A stretch of 28,486 nt of DNA from NCBI GenBank assembly GCA_034007295.1, contig JAVERC010000043.1:1-28486 (forward strand). The letters run 5' to 3'. This document shows positions 7,747 through 15,318 of the stretch, in pieces. Each line of letters begins with the position of its first letter. The first letter of the stretch is position 1. Under the pieces are notes generated by a model. That model saw only the letters and a program-made list of their open reading frames with translations, was not told the origin of the DNA and did not search any database. This DNA is from JACKCP01 sp034007295 (GTDB lineage: Bacteria > Desulfobacterota > Desulfobacteria > Desulfobacterales > JACKCP01). The translations under genes and the position numbers were made by a program.

Positions 7747-8346
7747 TTAAAATCCCTCAGTTGATGTAGTTCTTGGAATACAAGCAAATCCCTCTGGAGA
7801 ACAAAAAATAAAATCAAAACCGCATGGGAATTTATATTTATTTCTTTGTTCAAGAATCCCCTGATCAAAACCGGCTATTTGAAGAATTGAATAATCCTTG
7901 ATTCCAGGGCCTGTCAGTTTAATGGAATTTTTATCTGAATTATTTGTGAGGTTTTTTACCTGAACTATAAAAGTTGTTGAAATATCAGGACGCTTTAGGG
8001 AACCAGGATAAAAACTGTTTATATCCAGATCATTATGACTGGTAATTAATGCAAAATCAGACTTTCTTTTTTCAGCTTCAGGTTTTGATCCGCAGTGAAA
8101 TTTTATCCATGAATCAATTTCATCTGATTCATGGTCTGAAAAAAAAATGGTGTCAGGTCCAAAAAGTGATAAAACTGCTGCCCCTGTTGATGGATACAAT
8201 GGATATGGAGGATAAAGTTCAAGGTCAAAATTTTCAATTTTACCTGGCATTGACATAGATTTAAGTATTTTTCTGAAAGTATACTGAGAATCAAAAACAA
8301 TTGATTCAAACCCCTTGCACAGATCAACTGAAGTATTAAAGTCCAT
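7747..8346 (-). CDS. phnH: PhnH, C-P lyase core subunit
   Basis: A 199-residue subunit of the C-P lyase core, a PLP-transferase-like fold without PLP that sits at the centre of the PhnGHIJ assembly. Family sequence includes FRKILKSMSMPGKIENF near the N-terminus (E. coli: FR.LL.AMS.PG), LSLFGPDTIFF (a D-x-x-T/x-F pattern), and the C-terminal QGILEQRNKYKFPCGFDFIFCSPEGFACIPRTT, matching the PhnH ending FP.G.D..F. The ATG at 8346 is chosen: it gives the expected length (E. coli 194) and overlaps the phnG stop by 11 bases. A longer frame from TTG at 8373 would lie deep inside phnG. Confidence 0.9.
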   Translation of the reverse strand: MDFNTSVDLCKGFESIVFDSQYTFRKILKSMSMPGKIENFDLELYPPYPLYPSTGAAVLSLFGPDTIFFSDHESDEIDSWIKFHCGSKPEAEKRKSDFALITSHNDLDINSFYPGSLKRPDISTTFIVQVKNLTNNSDKNSIKLTGPGIKDYSILQIAGFDQGILEQRNKYKFPCGFDFIFCSPEGFACIPRTTSTEGF

Positions 8347-8785
8347 CAGATTTTCCCATTGTGAAAAATTCAACTTTTGTTTTATTTATTTTTTCAAAAT
8401 TTTTCTTTTTTTCCTGTTCAAGTATTAAAAAGGCAGGCTCAATTATTTTTTCATAAATATCTGTAAAGTTTTTTTCATTTTGCATTGCACCGTCTAAAAC
8501 TGCACAAAATTCACAATATTTTATGTCACTGCCCTTTATATATGAGATACCTTTGAAGTTATCTTTAGTTTTTACTGCACATCTTGAAACTATTACTTCC
8601 CCTAAGTTAAATATCTGTTTATCAGGGTCAGTTTTTCCCCTGACCATATAAAGTCCTGTTTCGGGTTTTCTGAGATATTCATACAAAGGAAGATTCAAAG
8701 TGCTTTTTTCCCAAAGGCTGTAAACTGTTTCTGGTTTTGACAGGGAAAGCACTTCAAGCCAGAATTTTCTTTTAGTGGTATTCAT
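8336..8785 (-). CDS. phnG: PhnG, C-P lyase core subunit
   Basis: A 149-residue subunit of the C-P lyase core complex, almost the same length as E. coli PhnG (150). Recognisable parts are the helix FWLEVLSLSKPETVYSLWE, the GLYMVRGKTD strand, and FNLGEVIVSRCAVKTKDNFKGISYIKGSD, matching the family's F.LGE..V.R..V......G..Y..G. The C-terminal helix carries AVLDGAMQN (family A..DA). The start has GAGG just upstream, and only seven bases separate it from phnE. It is the first lyase gene after the transporter genes, the standard order. Confidence 0.92.
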   Translation of the reverse strand: MNTTKRKFWLEVLSLSKPETVYSLWEKSTLNLPLYEYLRKPETGLYMVRGKTDPDKQIFNLGEVIVSRCAVKTKDNFKGISYIKGSDIKYCEFCAVLDGAMQNEKNFTDIYEKIIEPAFLILEQEKKKNFEKINKTKVEFFTMGKSDGL

Positions 8786-8792
8786 TTTGCCT

Positions 8793-9899
8793 CTAAATAA
8801 ATTTTCTTCTCATTTTGCCGCACAGGTAATCAATTACAGTAACCGTAAGTATTACAATAATCATCATTGTGCAGACTTCTTTGTACATATATCCGTTGAT
8901 CTTGTCATACATGAGAAAACCTATCCCCCCTGCACCCACAAAACCAAGAATGGTTGCACTCCTGACATTTGACTCAAATCGCAGTAATGTATAGCTTACG
9001 ACAGTAGGCATTATCTGAGGCAAAACTCCGTATCTTATTACCTGAAACGGGGATGCACCGCTTGCAAGCACTCCTTCGATCTCACCGTTGTCAACTGCTT
9101 CAACCGATTCGCTGAATACCTTTCCCAAAATTCCAAAGGTATGAACTGCAAGTGCAAGTATCCCTGCAAATGGACCAAGCCCTATTACTGCAACAAGTAT
9201 CAGTGCCATTACAAATTCATTGAATCCCCTGCAGAAATCAAGGCATCTTCGTGCAAGAAAATAAATGCTTTCTCGTAAATATGTAAAAATTTTTGATTCT
9301 CCCTGAAAAATAAGGGCAAGAGTATTTTTTGCTGCAAGAAATGAGGCTGGAACTGCAAAAATAAGTGCAAAAATAGTTCCCCATATTGCCATTGCAATTG
9401 TTTCAACAAGAGATTTAAAATAACCTTTTATGTTATTGATCTCTGTATCAGGCGGGAAATATCCTCCCCTTTTATCTTTTAAAATTTTTTCATATTCTTT
9501 TTGGATTATCTTATCTTTGGTTTTATTATCCATTTGGGAAAGAATAATTTCGGTTTTATCACCCATCAGTCTCTGCATTTCCATAAAACCGGGAAGCGGT
9601 TTATTTTGCTCTTCGAATTCTGACTTTATCTGGACTCTTGCATCTTCCATCACAACAATTTTTGGATATCTTTTCGCCCTTTCCATTGCATCATTTTTAT
9701 CTTCCTCAGTAACATCCTTTCCAAAAAGATATGACCATGCATTGCCTCTTTTTTCATAAAGTTTGAAAGGACTTATTCCTGTCCATATATAGCTTGATAT
9801 AAGAACTGCTGCTGTAATAATCAGAATAACTCCAGTGTACAGTTTTTGCTTAATATCAATATGAGGTTCCAGAGATGAAAGAGTCAGACCAGAATCCAT
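8793..9899 (-). CDS. phnE: PhnE, phosphonate ABC transporter permease with a long N-terminal loop
   Basis: A 368-residue inner-membrane permease for phosphonate uptake. The first membrane helix is about residues 18-40 (LYTGVILIITAAVLISSYIW). A hydrophilic stretch of about 115 residues follows (about 45-160), and then the usual PhnE core of about five helices. The EAA-type loop is EAVDNGEIEGVLASGASPFQVIRYGVLPQ. The core matches the family, for example FVMALILVAVIGLGPFAGILALA and ATILGFVGAGGIGFLMYD. E. coli PhnE has 276 residues, so most of the excess is in the first loop. The ATG at 9899 is preferred because GGGGGA lies upstream; an in-frame TTG at 9917 would overlap phnD and has no ribosome site. 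It is four bases from phnD. Confidence 0.93.
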   Translation of the reverse strand: MDSGLTLSSLEPHIDIKQKLYTGVILIITAAVLISSYIWTGISPFKLYEKRGNAWSYLFGKDVTEEDKNDAMERAKRYPKIVVMEDARVQIKSEFEEQNKPLPGFMEMQRLMGDKTEIILSQMDNKTKDKIIQKEYEKILKDKRGGYFPPDTEINNIKGYFKSLVETIAMAIWGTIFALIFAVPASFLAAKNTLALIFQGESKIFTYLRESIYFLARRCLDFCRGFNEFVMALILVAVIGLGPFAGILALAVHTFGILGKVFSESVEAVDNGEIEGVLASGASPFQVIRYGVLPQIMPTVVSYTLLRFESNVRSATILGFVGAGGIGFLMYDKINGYMYKEVCTMMIIVILTVTVIDYLCGKMRRKFI

Positions 9900-9903
9900 T
9901 AAT

Positions 9904-10773
9904 TTATTCCCCCGCAAGCTGTTTTTTGAGTCTGTTCATATATCTTACAACATCATATACAGAATCGTCAGCATACTGATAACCGCCGTTCTGAAGCTTC
10001 ATAATACCCTGCTTGTTTGCATTGAAACTCAAAACTGCTCCTCTGAAAGCCTCTTTAAGACTTGATGGAAGATCCTTTCTTGCACACATGGGAGCACCGG
10101 GTATAAGGTCCGATGTCCACAAAATATTGAAATCGTCCTTTGAAACAGCTCCTTTTTCTATCATCCTGTCAAGGTCAATGTTGTTTGTTGCGGCGACTTC
10201 AATTGTCTTGTTTTTTACCCCAAGGATCGATGCTCCATGTGAGCCTGAAAATTTAATTTCCTTGAAATAATTTTCGGGTTTTACCTTCATGTCCCTTGCA
10301 AATAAAATATTTGGAACAAGGCATCCTGATGTGGAGTTTGGATCTGTGAAAGCAAAAAGTTTTCCTTTTGCATCTTCCATTGATTTTATGCCGGAATCTT
10401 TTTTTGTGATTACTATTCCGTGGTATCCAGGCTGTCTGCTGCTGTCAAGCTCAAGAACAAGAGCCTCTGCACCAGCTCTGTCAGCAGCCTCTATATATGA
10501 TTTTGGTCCAAAATATGCAAAATCAAGATGTTTATTTGCCATTGCAGTTATAAGACCTGCATAGTCTGCAGCACTTATTCCCTCAACTTCAATTCCAAGC
10601 TGATTTTCAAGGTGTTCCATTAAGGGTTTGAATCTCTTGACAATATCAGCACCGCCTTCTGTTGGAATCAGCCCAACCTTGATTTTTGAAGGCCATTTCT
10701 GCTGGGCACAAAAAGCAGTTGATGCAAAAAGCAAAATACAAATTAAAAATAATATTCCAGTTTTTTTCATCAT
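9904..10773 (-). CDS. phnD: PhnD, phosphonate-binding periplasmic protein
   Basis: A 289-residue solute-binding protein for the phosphonate ABC transporter. The N-terminus MMKKTGILFLICILLFASTAFCA is a signal peptide, with cleavage probably after the FCA near residue 23; it is not a good lipobox. The mature part shows the PhnD family pattern: KVGLIPTEGGADIVKRFKPLMEHLENQLGIEVEG, DFAYFGPKSYIEAADRAGAEAL, and GKLFAFTDPNSTSGCLVPNILF. The Tyr-Phe-Gly-Pro and Asp-Pro-x-Ser-Thr-Ser-Gly segments form the phosphonate site. AAGGAC lies 8 bases before the first of two tandem ATGs, inside a hairpin arm. It is the first gene of the contiguous phnD-M operon; phnC is not adjacent. Confidence 0.95.
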   Translation of the reverse strand: MMKKTGILFLICILLFASTAFCAQQKWPSKIKVGLIPTEGGADIVKRFKPLMEHLENQLGIEVEGISAADYAGLITAMANKHLDFAYFGPKSYIEAADRAGAEALVLELDSSRQPGYHGIVITKKDSGIKSMEDAKGKLFAFTDPNSTSGCLVPNILFARDMKVKPENYFKEIKFSGSHGASILGVKNKTIEVAATNNIDLDRMIEKGAVSKDDFNILWTSDLIPGAPMCARKDLPSSLKEAFRGAVLSFNANKQGIMKLQNGGYQYADDSVYDVVRYMNRLKKQLAGE

Positions 10774-10777
10774 CTTT

Positions 10778-10824
10778 ACTGTCCTTAATTATGAATTGAT
10801 TTTAAAAAATTAATTAAGAACAGT
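10778..10824 (-). promoter_or_regulatory. phnD leader hairpin containing the Shine-Dalgarno
   Basis: On the phn mRNA strand, ACTGTTCTTAATTA (10824-10811) pairs with TAATTAAGGACAGT (10791-10778) across a 19-base loop. That is fourteen consecutive pairs, one a U-G wobble, so the match is complete as RNA on this strand while the opposite strand has a C-A mismatch. The phnD ribosome site AAGGAC is in the 3' arm, 8 bases before the start codon, so the folded form would hide it. Confidence 0.55.
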
Positions 10825-10964
10825 TTATGTAATATGAATGTTAACCCCTTATTAGGGTAAAATTTATTTATGTTTTTTTTATTGTTAAGTGAATGTTTGG
10901 GAGGTTTAATGGGAAGAATCAGCTGCTTAATTTAAAGAAGGTATATTTTCCAGAATCAAAAAAC

Positions 10965-11561
10965 CTAAATTCTTTGTTTTCTGTCAAATACAGCATGAAG
11001 TGGATTTTGCGGATCAATATACAAAAAGCACTTATTATCAGTTGATATCCTTGATTCAAGATAATTTTCAGCCTGCTTTTTTGTATTAAAGGCTATAATT
11101 TTTGAATTTTCAGGGGTTACAGTGTATTTTCTGCCGTTAAAATAAAATGTACATAAAAGCCTGTAAGTCCAGTTTTTTACTCTCCTGCCGTTTCTTGACA
11201 GATGTGAGTATTGTGCAACTTCCCAGTCAATGCACTGGGCTTCAATTTTAACCCAGCCTTTCTGTTTTTGAACTGCTGCAACTATTCTGCCTGATAAAAG
11301 AAAAAATATTCCTGATACACTGATAAATATGCCGGGTAACGAAGGATTGATACCGGACAGATATTCATTTTGCCAAATTTCAAATATCCCTGCAGCTGAA
11401 ACAATACCCATAAAAAACAAGGCAAGACCAACAATATTGAATATGTGTGTTAAAGGGCTGTTATAAACATATTCTGGTTTTCCCTTTTCCTGCCAGGGAA
11501 TCCACTGAATCCTGAAGCCCTTGTTTCTCAGGGTATCCTGAAGGTTACGAAGCTTAAGCAT
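10965..11561 (-). CDS. DUF3592-like membrane protein
   Basis: A 198-residue predicted membrane protein of unknown role. Two hydrophobic helices are visible, about residues 36-60 (THIFNIVGLALFFMGIVSAAGIF) and 73-95 (LPGIFISVSGIFFLLSGRIVAAV). They are followed by a soluble part with WVKIEAQCIDWEVAQY, YRLLCTFYFNGRKYTVTPEN and LYIDPQNPLHAVFD. The order of a membrane hairpin, a strand-rich domain and a closing 'Y.DP.NP' resembles DUF3592 proteins. The gene begins two bases after the FAD enzyme's stop, so the two are co-transcribed. It lies between phnC and phnD on the same strand but has no known link to phosphonates. Confidence 0.6.
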   Translation of the reverse strand: MLKLRNLQDTLRNKGFRIQWIPWQEKGKPEYVYNSPLTHIFNIVGLALFFMGIVSAAGIFEIWQNEYLSGINPSLPGIFISVSGIFFLLSGRIVAAVQKQKGWVKIEAQCIDWEVAQYSHLSRNGRRVKNWTYRLLCTFYFNGRKYTVTPENSKIIAFNTKKQAENYLESRISTDNKCFLYIDPQNPLHAVFDRKQRI

Positions 11562-11563
11562 AA

Positions 11564-13231
11564 TTAAATTTCAATTCCTGTAAGCTCATTAAAAAGAAGC
11601 TGAGCAGTAAAAATCCCTCCTGCTATTCCAGGTGAATTTTTTGTTGCTGATACATTATATAAATTTGATACAGGAATATCTTCTTTTACACCTCCCTTTA
11701 AAACTTCTGCAACTGAAAGCCTTTTTCCATAGGCATTGGCCATTTCTCCGCCTGTTTGATTTTTTATATCAATACTTGTTATTATTTCATTAAATAAAAG
11801 ATATGATTTTATTTCATGAAAAATGTTTTTTTCCAAAATATCAACTATATCCAAAGAAAGCTTTTTTTTAAATTCATTAAATTCATTAGTGCTTTTATTA
11901 TAAATTTCCTTTTCCTGAATATAATTTCCAGGACAAAAAACTATGAGGGAATCATTATCCAAATCTTTATATCTTCCAAATCCGTTTGCAGTATGTGAGG
12001 CAATAAAAAGCATTTGAGGTTTTTTTAAAACATCTGGGTTGTTATAGTTGATTTTTGAACCTTTCTGCCACCAGAAATTTTTTCCCTTTAAATTTTTAAT
12101 TTTTTCATATCCTCCTTTTAAACCAATACAGCAGGATATTATAGAATTTGAGGGAAGATAGTCATATTCGTCTTTTGGGAATTCAAGATCAATAATTTCT
12201 CTTGTAAGCCTTGGAGAAATATCTGAAAATACAGCATCACATTCATAAAAAGAACCGTCTTCGCAATGAATTTTTATTATTTTGTCCTTATCAGTTTCAA
12301 GTTTTACAACCTTTTTACCGTTTTCAACGGTTCCGCCGTTTTTTTGAATAACCAAAGCCATTGAATTAAAAAAATGATCAAAGCCATTTTCAGGATACCA
12401 TGCACCTTCGTGATAGTTTCCTGTTCCAATAATATATGCAATGGCAGACATTTCTTCTTCATTTTCAGCAAAAATTCCGCTGTGTCCATATAAAATTCTT
12501 CTTATTGCAGGACTAAGACTGTATTGGTCAAAAAATTCCTCAAGACTTTGATAAATGGTTCTTGCAAGCTTGAGCTTGGTTGACATGTTCACATTTCCTG
12601 CTGCCAGAAATTTTGTGGCAAGAAGAAGCCTGCCTTCTGCTGAAGAATGTTTTTTGAAAAATTTTTTATATGTTTTGTAAATGGAAATCATATCAGAAAA
12701 AAAATCATTGATATTTGCTTCTTCATCCGGAAAAAGTTGAACTAATTCATTTCTGAAATTTTCAAGCCCCATGGGAACCTGAAAATTAATAAAATAATAA
12801 CTTCCTGATTGTTTTTTTTCACCAATAAAAATATTTTCAAATCCTTGTTTATCCATTGGAATAAATGGATTTGATTGTTTTATTTCTAAATATTCAAGAA
12901 ATCTGTCCCCTGTCTGGTCTTTTCCAAACTCCCATACATACTGAGGCCCCATAGAAAAACTAAGACCATTTATTTTAAGGCATCTTCCATGTCCGCCAAT
13001 ATATTTTTCATTCATTTCAAGAACATTTACCTCATGACCCTGCTTTGCAAAAAGAGCAGCTGAAGCCATTCCTCCAATTCCGCTTCCAATAACCACTATT
13101 TTTTTAGATCCCTGTTCCCAGTTTTTATGATTGTTTTTTGCAAAAAAAGGAAGCCTAAGTTCTTTTCTCAGCTCATGAATTTTTATTTCTGATTTTTTTT
13201 TGGAAAGTTCGATTATATCAGAGATATTCAT
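11564..13231 (-). CDS. Phytoene desaturase/carotenoid isomerase-like FAD oxidoreductase
   Basis: A 555-residue FAD/NAD(P)-binding enzyme of the CrtI/CrtISO/retinol saturase superfamily. The dinucleotide-binding motif is KIVVIGSGIGGMASAALFAKQGHEVNVLE starting near residue 45, followed by GGHGRCLKINGLSFSMGPQYVW. The C-terminus has the typical closing FAD motif SPGIAGGIFTAQLLFNEL. The ATG at 13231 is preferred, since GGAG lies six bases upstream; the in-frame ATG at 13243 has no ribosome site. No carotenoid, quinone or lipid synthesis gene is adjacent, so the substrate is unknown; desaturation, saturation or isomerisation of a polyprenoid or fatty chain are all possible. It forms a two-gene unit with the DUF3592-like protein. 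Confidence 0.78.
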   Translation of the reverse strand: MNISDIIELSKKKSEIKIHELRKELRLPFFAKNNHKNWEQGSKKIVVIGSGIGGMASAALFAKQGHEVNVLEMNEKYIGGHGRCLKINGLSFSMGPQYVWEFGKDQTGDRFLEYLEIKQSNPFIPMDKQGFENIFIGEKKQSGSYYFINFQVPMGLENFRNELVQLFPDEEANINDFFSDMISIYKTYKKFFKKHSSAEGRLLLATKFLAAGNVNMSTKLKLARTIYQSLEEFFDQYSLSPAIRRILYGHSGIFAENEEEMSAIAYIIGTGNYHEGAWYPENGFDHFFNSMALVIQKNGGTVENGKKVVKLETDKDKIIKIHCEDGSFYECDAVFSDISPRLTREIIDLEFPKDEYDYLPSNSIISCCIGLKGGYEKIKNLKGKNFWWQKGSKINYNNPDVLKKPQMLFIASHTANGFGRYKDLDNDSLIVFCPGNYIQEKEIYNKSTNEFNEFKKKLSLDIVDILEKNIFHEIKSYLLFNEIITSIDIKNQTGGEMANAYGKRLSVAEVLKGGVKEDIPVSNLYNVSATKNSPGIAGGIFTAQLLFNELTGIEI

Positions 13232-13380
13232 TTTATTCTCCATCTGAATATTAAGTAATGCTGTTTAATATATTTTGTTACTGAACAAAAACTGACTTTT
13301 TTGCACATTTCGGCGTTATATTGAAAATTTAATCCTTAAAATGCAAAAATGTATTTTAAAGAAAAAATTATTTATCTTAC

Positions 13381-13422
13381 TTAGTTGCTGAACGAAAAAT
13401 TCTCGTTTTCGGCCAATCACTA
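13381..13422 (+). repeat. Dispersed repeat copy B (most complete)
   Basis: The left half, TTAGTTGCTGAACGAAAA, matches copy C at 166-187 (17 identical bases within it). The right half, CGTTTTCGGCCAATCACTA with its flank, matches copy A at 46-77 (32 bases, two mismatches). CGAAAA and TTTTCG inside it can form a short stem. Confidence 0.7.
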
Positions 13423-13428
13423 CGTAAA

Positions 13429-13460
13429 TGAACAAAAAATTTCGGTTTTTGACAAATCAC
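13429..13460 (+). repeat. Diverged tandem neighbour of copy B
   Basis: Sequence of the form GAACAAAAAATTTCGGTTTTTGACAAATCAC aligns with the GAACGAAAA...TCGTTTTCGGCCAATCAC part of copy B, seven bases downstream of it. A weaker relative (GTTACTGAACAAAAAC) lies at 13277-13292. Confidence 0.5.
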
Positions 13461-13826
13461 AATTTTTCATTTCATTTTTCAAACAAAATCGATTCTAATA
13501 ACAGCTTTCAAATTTATCAATCAAAGAAATTATAATTTATCACTGCTTGATTTAAAATGAACTGATGGGACATTCTTTGTGAGGTAAAATCCTGCCTGCC
13601 TTAAATGAAGGGTAAAAACAATTTTTTATGTAACTATTCAGCTGAAAACTGAGAAAAAGCCAGTTTGATGACGGATGCTGGGTTTTTTCTGAGCCGGTTT
13701 CAGAACATAGTTTTTTTTATCTCCTGCCTCAAAGCTTAAGCAAGAATGAGGCTCAGAAAGAATACACCAACCTTTCCAAATCAAATTGAACATATTTTGA
13801 TTGAAGACTGCTTCTTAAATTTTTCA

Positions 13827-14666
13827 TTAAAAGTTTGAAACTTTTTTATATTGAAGTTCTCCTGGAATGTATCCGTAAATTTCCTTAATGTCATTGATTG
13901 ACAGAGTGCTGCTTTTGCCTTTAAAGACAACTTCACCCTGATTCAGTGCAAATATTTTTTTTGTAAAATTTTTTGCAATTTCAAGCTGATGAAGGTTTAT
14001 CATTACAGGAATTTTTTTTTCTTCATGAATCTTTTGTAAAATTTCAAGAACCATGTCTGAACTTCTTGGATCAAGGCTTGCAACAGGTTCATCTGCAAGA
14101 ATTATATCCGGATTCTGTGCAAGAACCCTTGCAATGGCAACCCTTTGCTGCTGACCTCCAGAAAGAGTATCAGCCCTTTGAAAAGCGTGTTTTTCAATAC
14201 CTACCTGCCGCAGACATTCAAAAGCTGCCTCTCTGTCCTCTCTCATGAACTTTCCTCCAAGAGAAGAAAAATATTTTACTGGAGAACTGGAAAATCTAAG
14301 TCTTCCAACAAGAACATTTTCAATTACACTTACTCTTTTCACAAGATTAAACTGCTGAAAAATCATTCCTATTCTTCTTCGGACATTAAGAAGCCTTGCA
14401 CCTCCTATATTTGTAATATCCTTTCCATTAAGGTAAATATGTCCTGATGTTGGACTGACCAGCCTGTTTATACATCTGAGTAATGTGGACTTGCCGGCAC
14501 CAGAAGGCCCTATTACAGCAGTAAAATCATTTGATGATACATCAAGGCAGATATTATCCAGGGCTGTAAGTTTAGATGAATATTTTTTTGTAAGATTTTC
14601 AATTTTTATTACGTCATTAATTTTTTCTTTTTTAATCTTAATAAGATCGCTCATAATATTCTTCAT
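13827..14666 (-). CDS. phnC: PhnC, phosphonate ABC transporter ATP-binding protein
   Basis: A 279-residue ATPase subunit for PhnDE. Walker A is GPSGAGKST at residues 53-61, followed by LLRCINRLVSPTSGHIYLNGKDI. The Q-loop RRIGMIFQQFNLVKRVSVIENVLVGRL is close to diagnostic for PhnC. The signature is LSGGQQQRVAIARVLAQ, Walker B is IILADEPVASLDP, and the switch His is in NLHQLEIAK. The N-terminus is about 18 residues longer than usual; a second in-frame ATG at codon 5 is an alternative start, and neither has a strong ribosome site. It lies about 3 kb upstream of phnD on the same strand, separated by two unrelated genes and a repeat-bearing gap. Confidence 0.92.
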   Translation of the reverse strand: MKNIMSDLIKIKKEKINDVIKIENLTKKYSSKLTALDNICLDVSSNDFTAVIGPSGAGKSTLLRCINRLVSPTSGHIYLNGKDITNIGGARLLNVRRRIGMIFQQFNLVKRVSVIENVLVGRLRFSSSPVKYFSSLGGKFMREDREAAFECLRQVGIEKHAFQRADTLSGGQQQRVAIARVLAQNPDIILADEPVASLDPRSSDMVLEILQKIHEEKKIPVMINLHQLEIAKNFTKKIFALNQGEVVFKGKSSTLSINDIKEIYGYIPGELQYKKVSNF

Positions 14667-14767
14667 TATTTTTTAGAATACTTATAATTTCAAAGTTTAA
14701 TTTTTATTAGATAAAAAATTTATTTTTGTTTCAATTTTGTTATGGTCAGATTATTACCAGATTTATT

Positions 14768-14796
14768 TTGCCAGTTTTTTTAAAATTACTTATATT
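14768..14796 (+). promoter_or_regulatory. Promoter of the TerB-like/hydrolase pair
   Basis: TTGCCA (14768-14773), a 17-base spacer and TATATT (14791-14796) make a good sigma70-type promoter. It lies 42 bases before the ATG at 14839, in the divergent gap with phnC. Confidence 0.5.
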
Positions 14797-14838
14797 GATG
14801 ATAAACAAAACAAGACAATTTTATCAGGAGATTTATAA

Positions 14839-15318
14839 ATGGAGCTAAAACTCACAAGGGAAGAAGCTATAGCTGAACTTGAAAAATACGGAATATCTGG
14901 AAAAGATTTTTATCTAATAGATATTCTTCCCTTAATTGAAATGATCTGGTCTGATGGAAAGGCCCAGGAAGGTGAACTTAAAATTTTAGTTGAATTTTTA
15001 AAAGATCATGTCAAAAAAGTTAATGAAAATGCGGGATTTGGATTTCTTACAAATGATGATGCAAAAAATTTTGCTTTAAAGTTTTTAAAAAATCGCCCAA
15101 AAAAAGAACTTATGGAATCATTAAGAAAACTTTCTTCAGTTATTATAAAATCTTGTAAAAATTTTGAAGAGATCAAAGAATCTATGCTTAATGCCTGCTT
15201 TGATATAGCTTCAAGCTCAGTTGTCAAATACCCCTACGGACTTACAGAACGATTTGAGCTTTCTGAAAAAAAATGTTTTTTTACAATTTTATCAACTTTG
15301 GAGAATCAAAATAAATGA
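14839..15318 (+). CDS. TerB-like domain protein
   Basis: A 159-residue all-helical soluble protein. The stretch FYLIDILPLIEMIWSDGKAQEGELKILVEFL is the hallmark of TerB-like (tellurite-resistance protein B-like) domains, with the acidic loop S/A-D-G followed by a Glu-rich helix that may bind metal. The rest has several helices and a C-terminal ACFDIASSSVVKYPYG segment that again resembles the family's later helix pair. There are no other ter genes here, so the resistance label is not supported. The ATG follows CAGGAGAT. It overlaps the hydrolase gene by four bases (ATGA), so the two are translationally coupled and probably work together. Confidence 0.6.
   Translation: MELKLTREEAIAELEKYGISGKDFYLIDILPLIEMIWSDGKAQEGELKILVEFLKDHVKKVNENAGFGFLTNDDAKNFALKFLKNRPKKELMESLRKLSSVIIKSCKNFEEIKESMLNACFDIASSSVVKYPYGLTERFELSEKKCFFTILSTLENQNK

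Larger units (their letters stand above)
13244..13826. other. 583-base intergenic region with repeats and hairpins
   Basis: No gene is recognisable. The left part carries copies of the dispersed repeat (13277-13292, 13381-13422, 13429-13460). The right part has an imperfect inverted repeat (about 13640-13710), a short GCCTCA/TGAGGC stem (about 13727-13753) and an AATCAAA/TTTTGATT dyad (13779-13802) just beyond the phnC stop. One of these may end phnC transcription, but none has a convincing T-tract on the minus strand. Confidence 0.5.

Noticed and set aside
8347..8373. Longer phnH from an in-frame TTG at 8373
   Set aside because: It would overlap phnG by 38 bases; the ATG at 8346 gives the family length and a short overlap.
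9900..9917. Longer phnE from an in-frame TTG at 9917
   Set aside because: It has no ribosome site and would overlap phnD; the ATG at 9899 has GGGGGA upstream.
13564..13573. GATGGGACAT shared with 28365-28374, as a mobile-element end
   Set aside because: Only ten bases match, without extended similarity or a paired inverted copy, and both sites are in different contexts.
14743..14759. TGGT...ACCA arms in the phnC/TerB-like divergent gap, as another FadR-type operator
   Set aside because: The arms are nine bases apart rather than three and the dyad is not symmetric inside, so it does not fit the operator class at 16313-16325.
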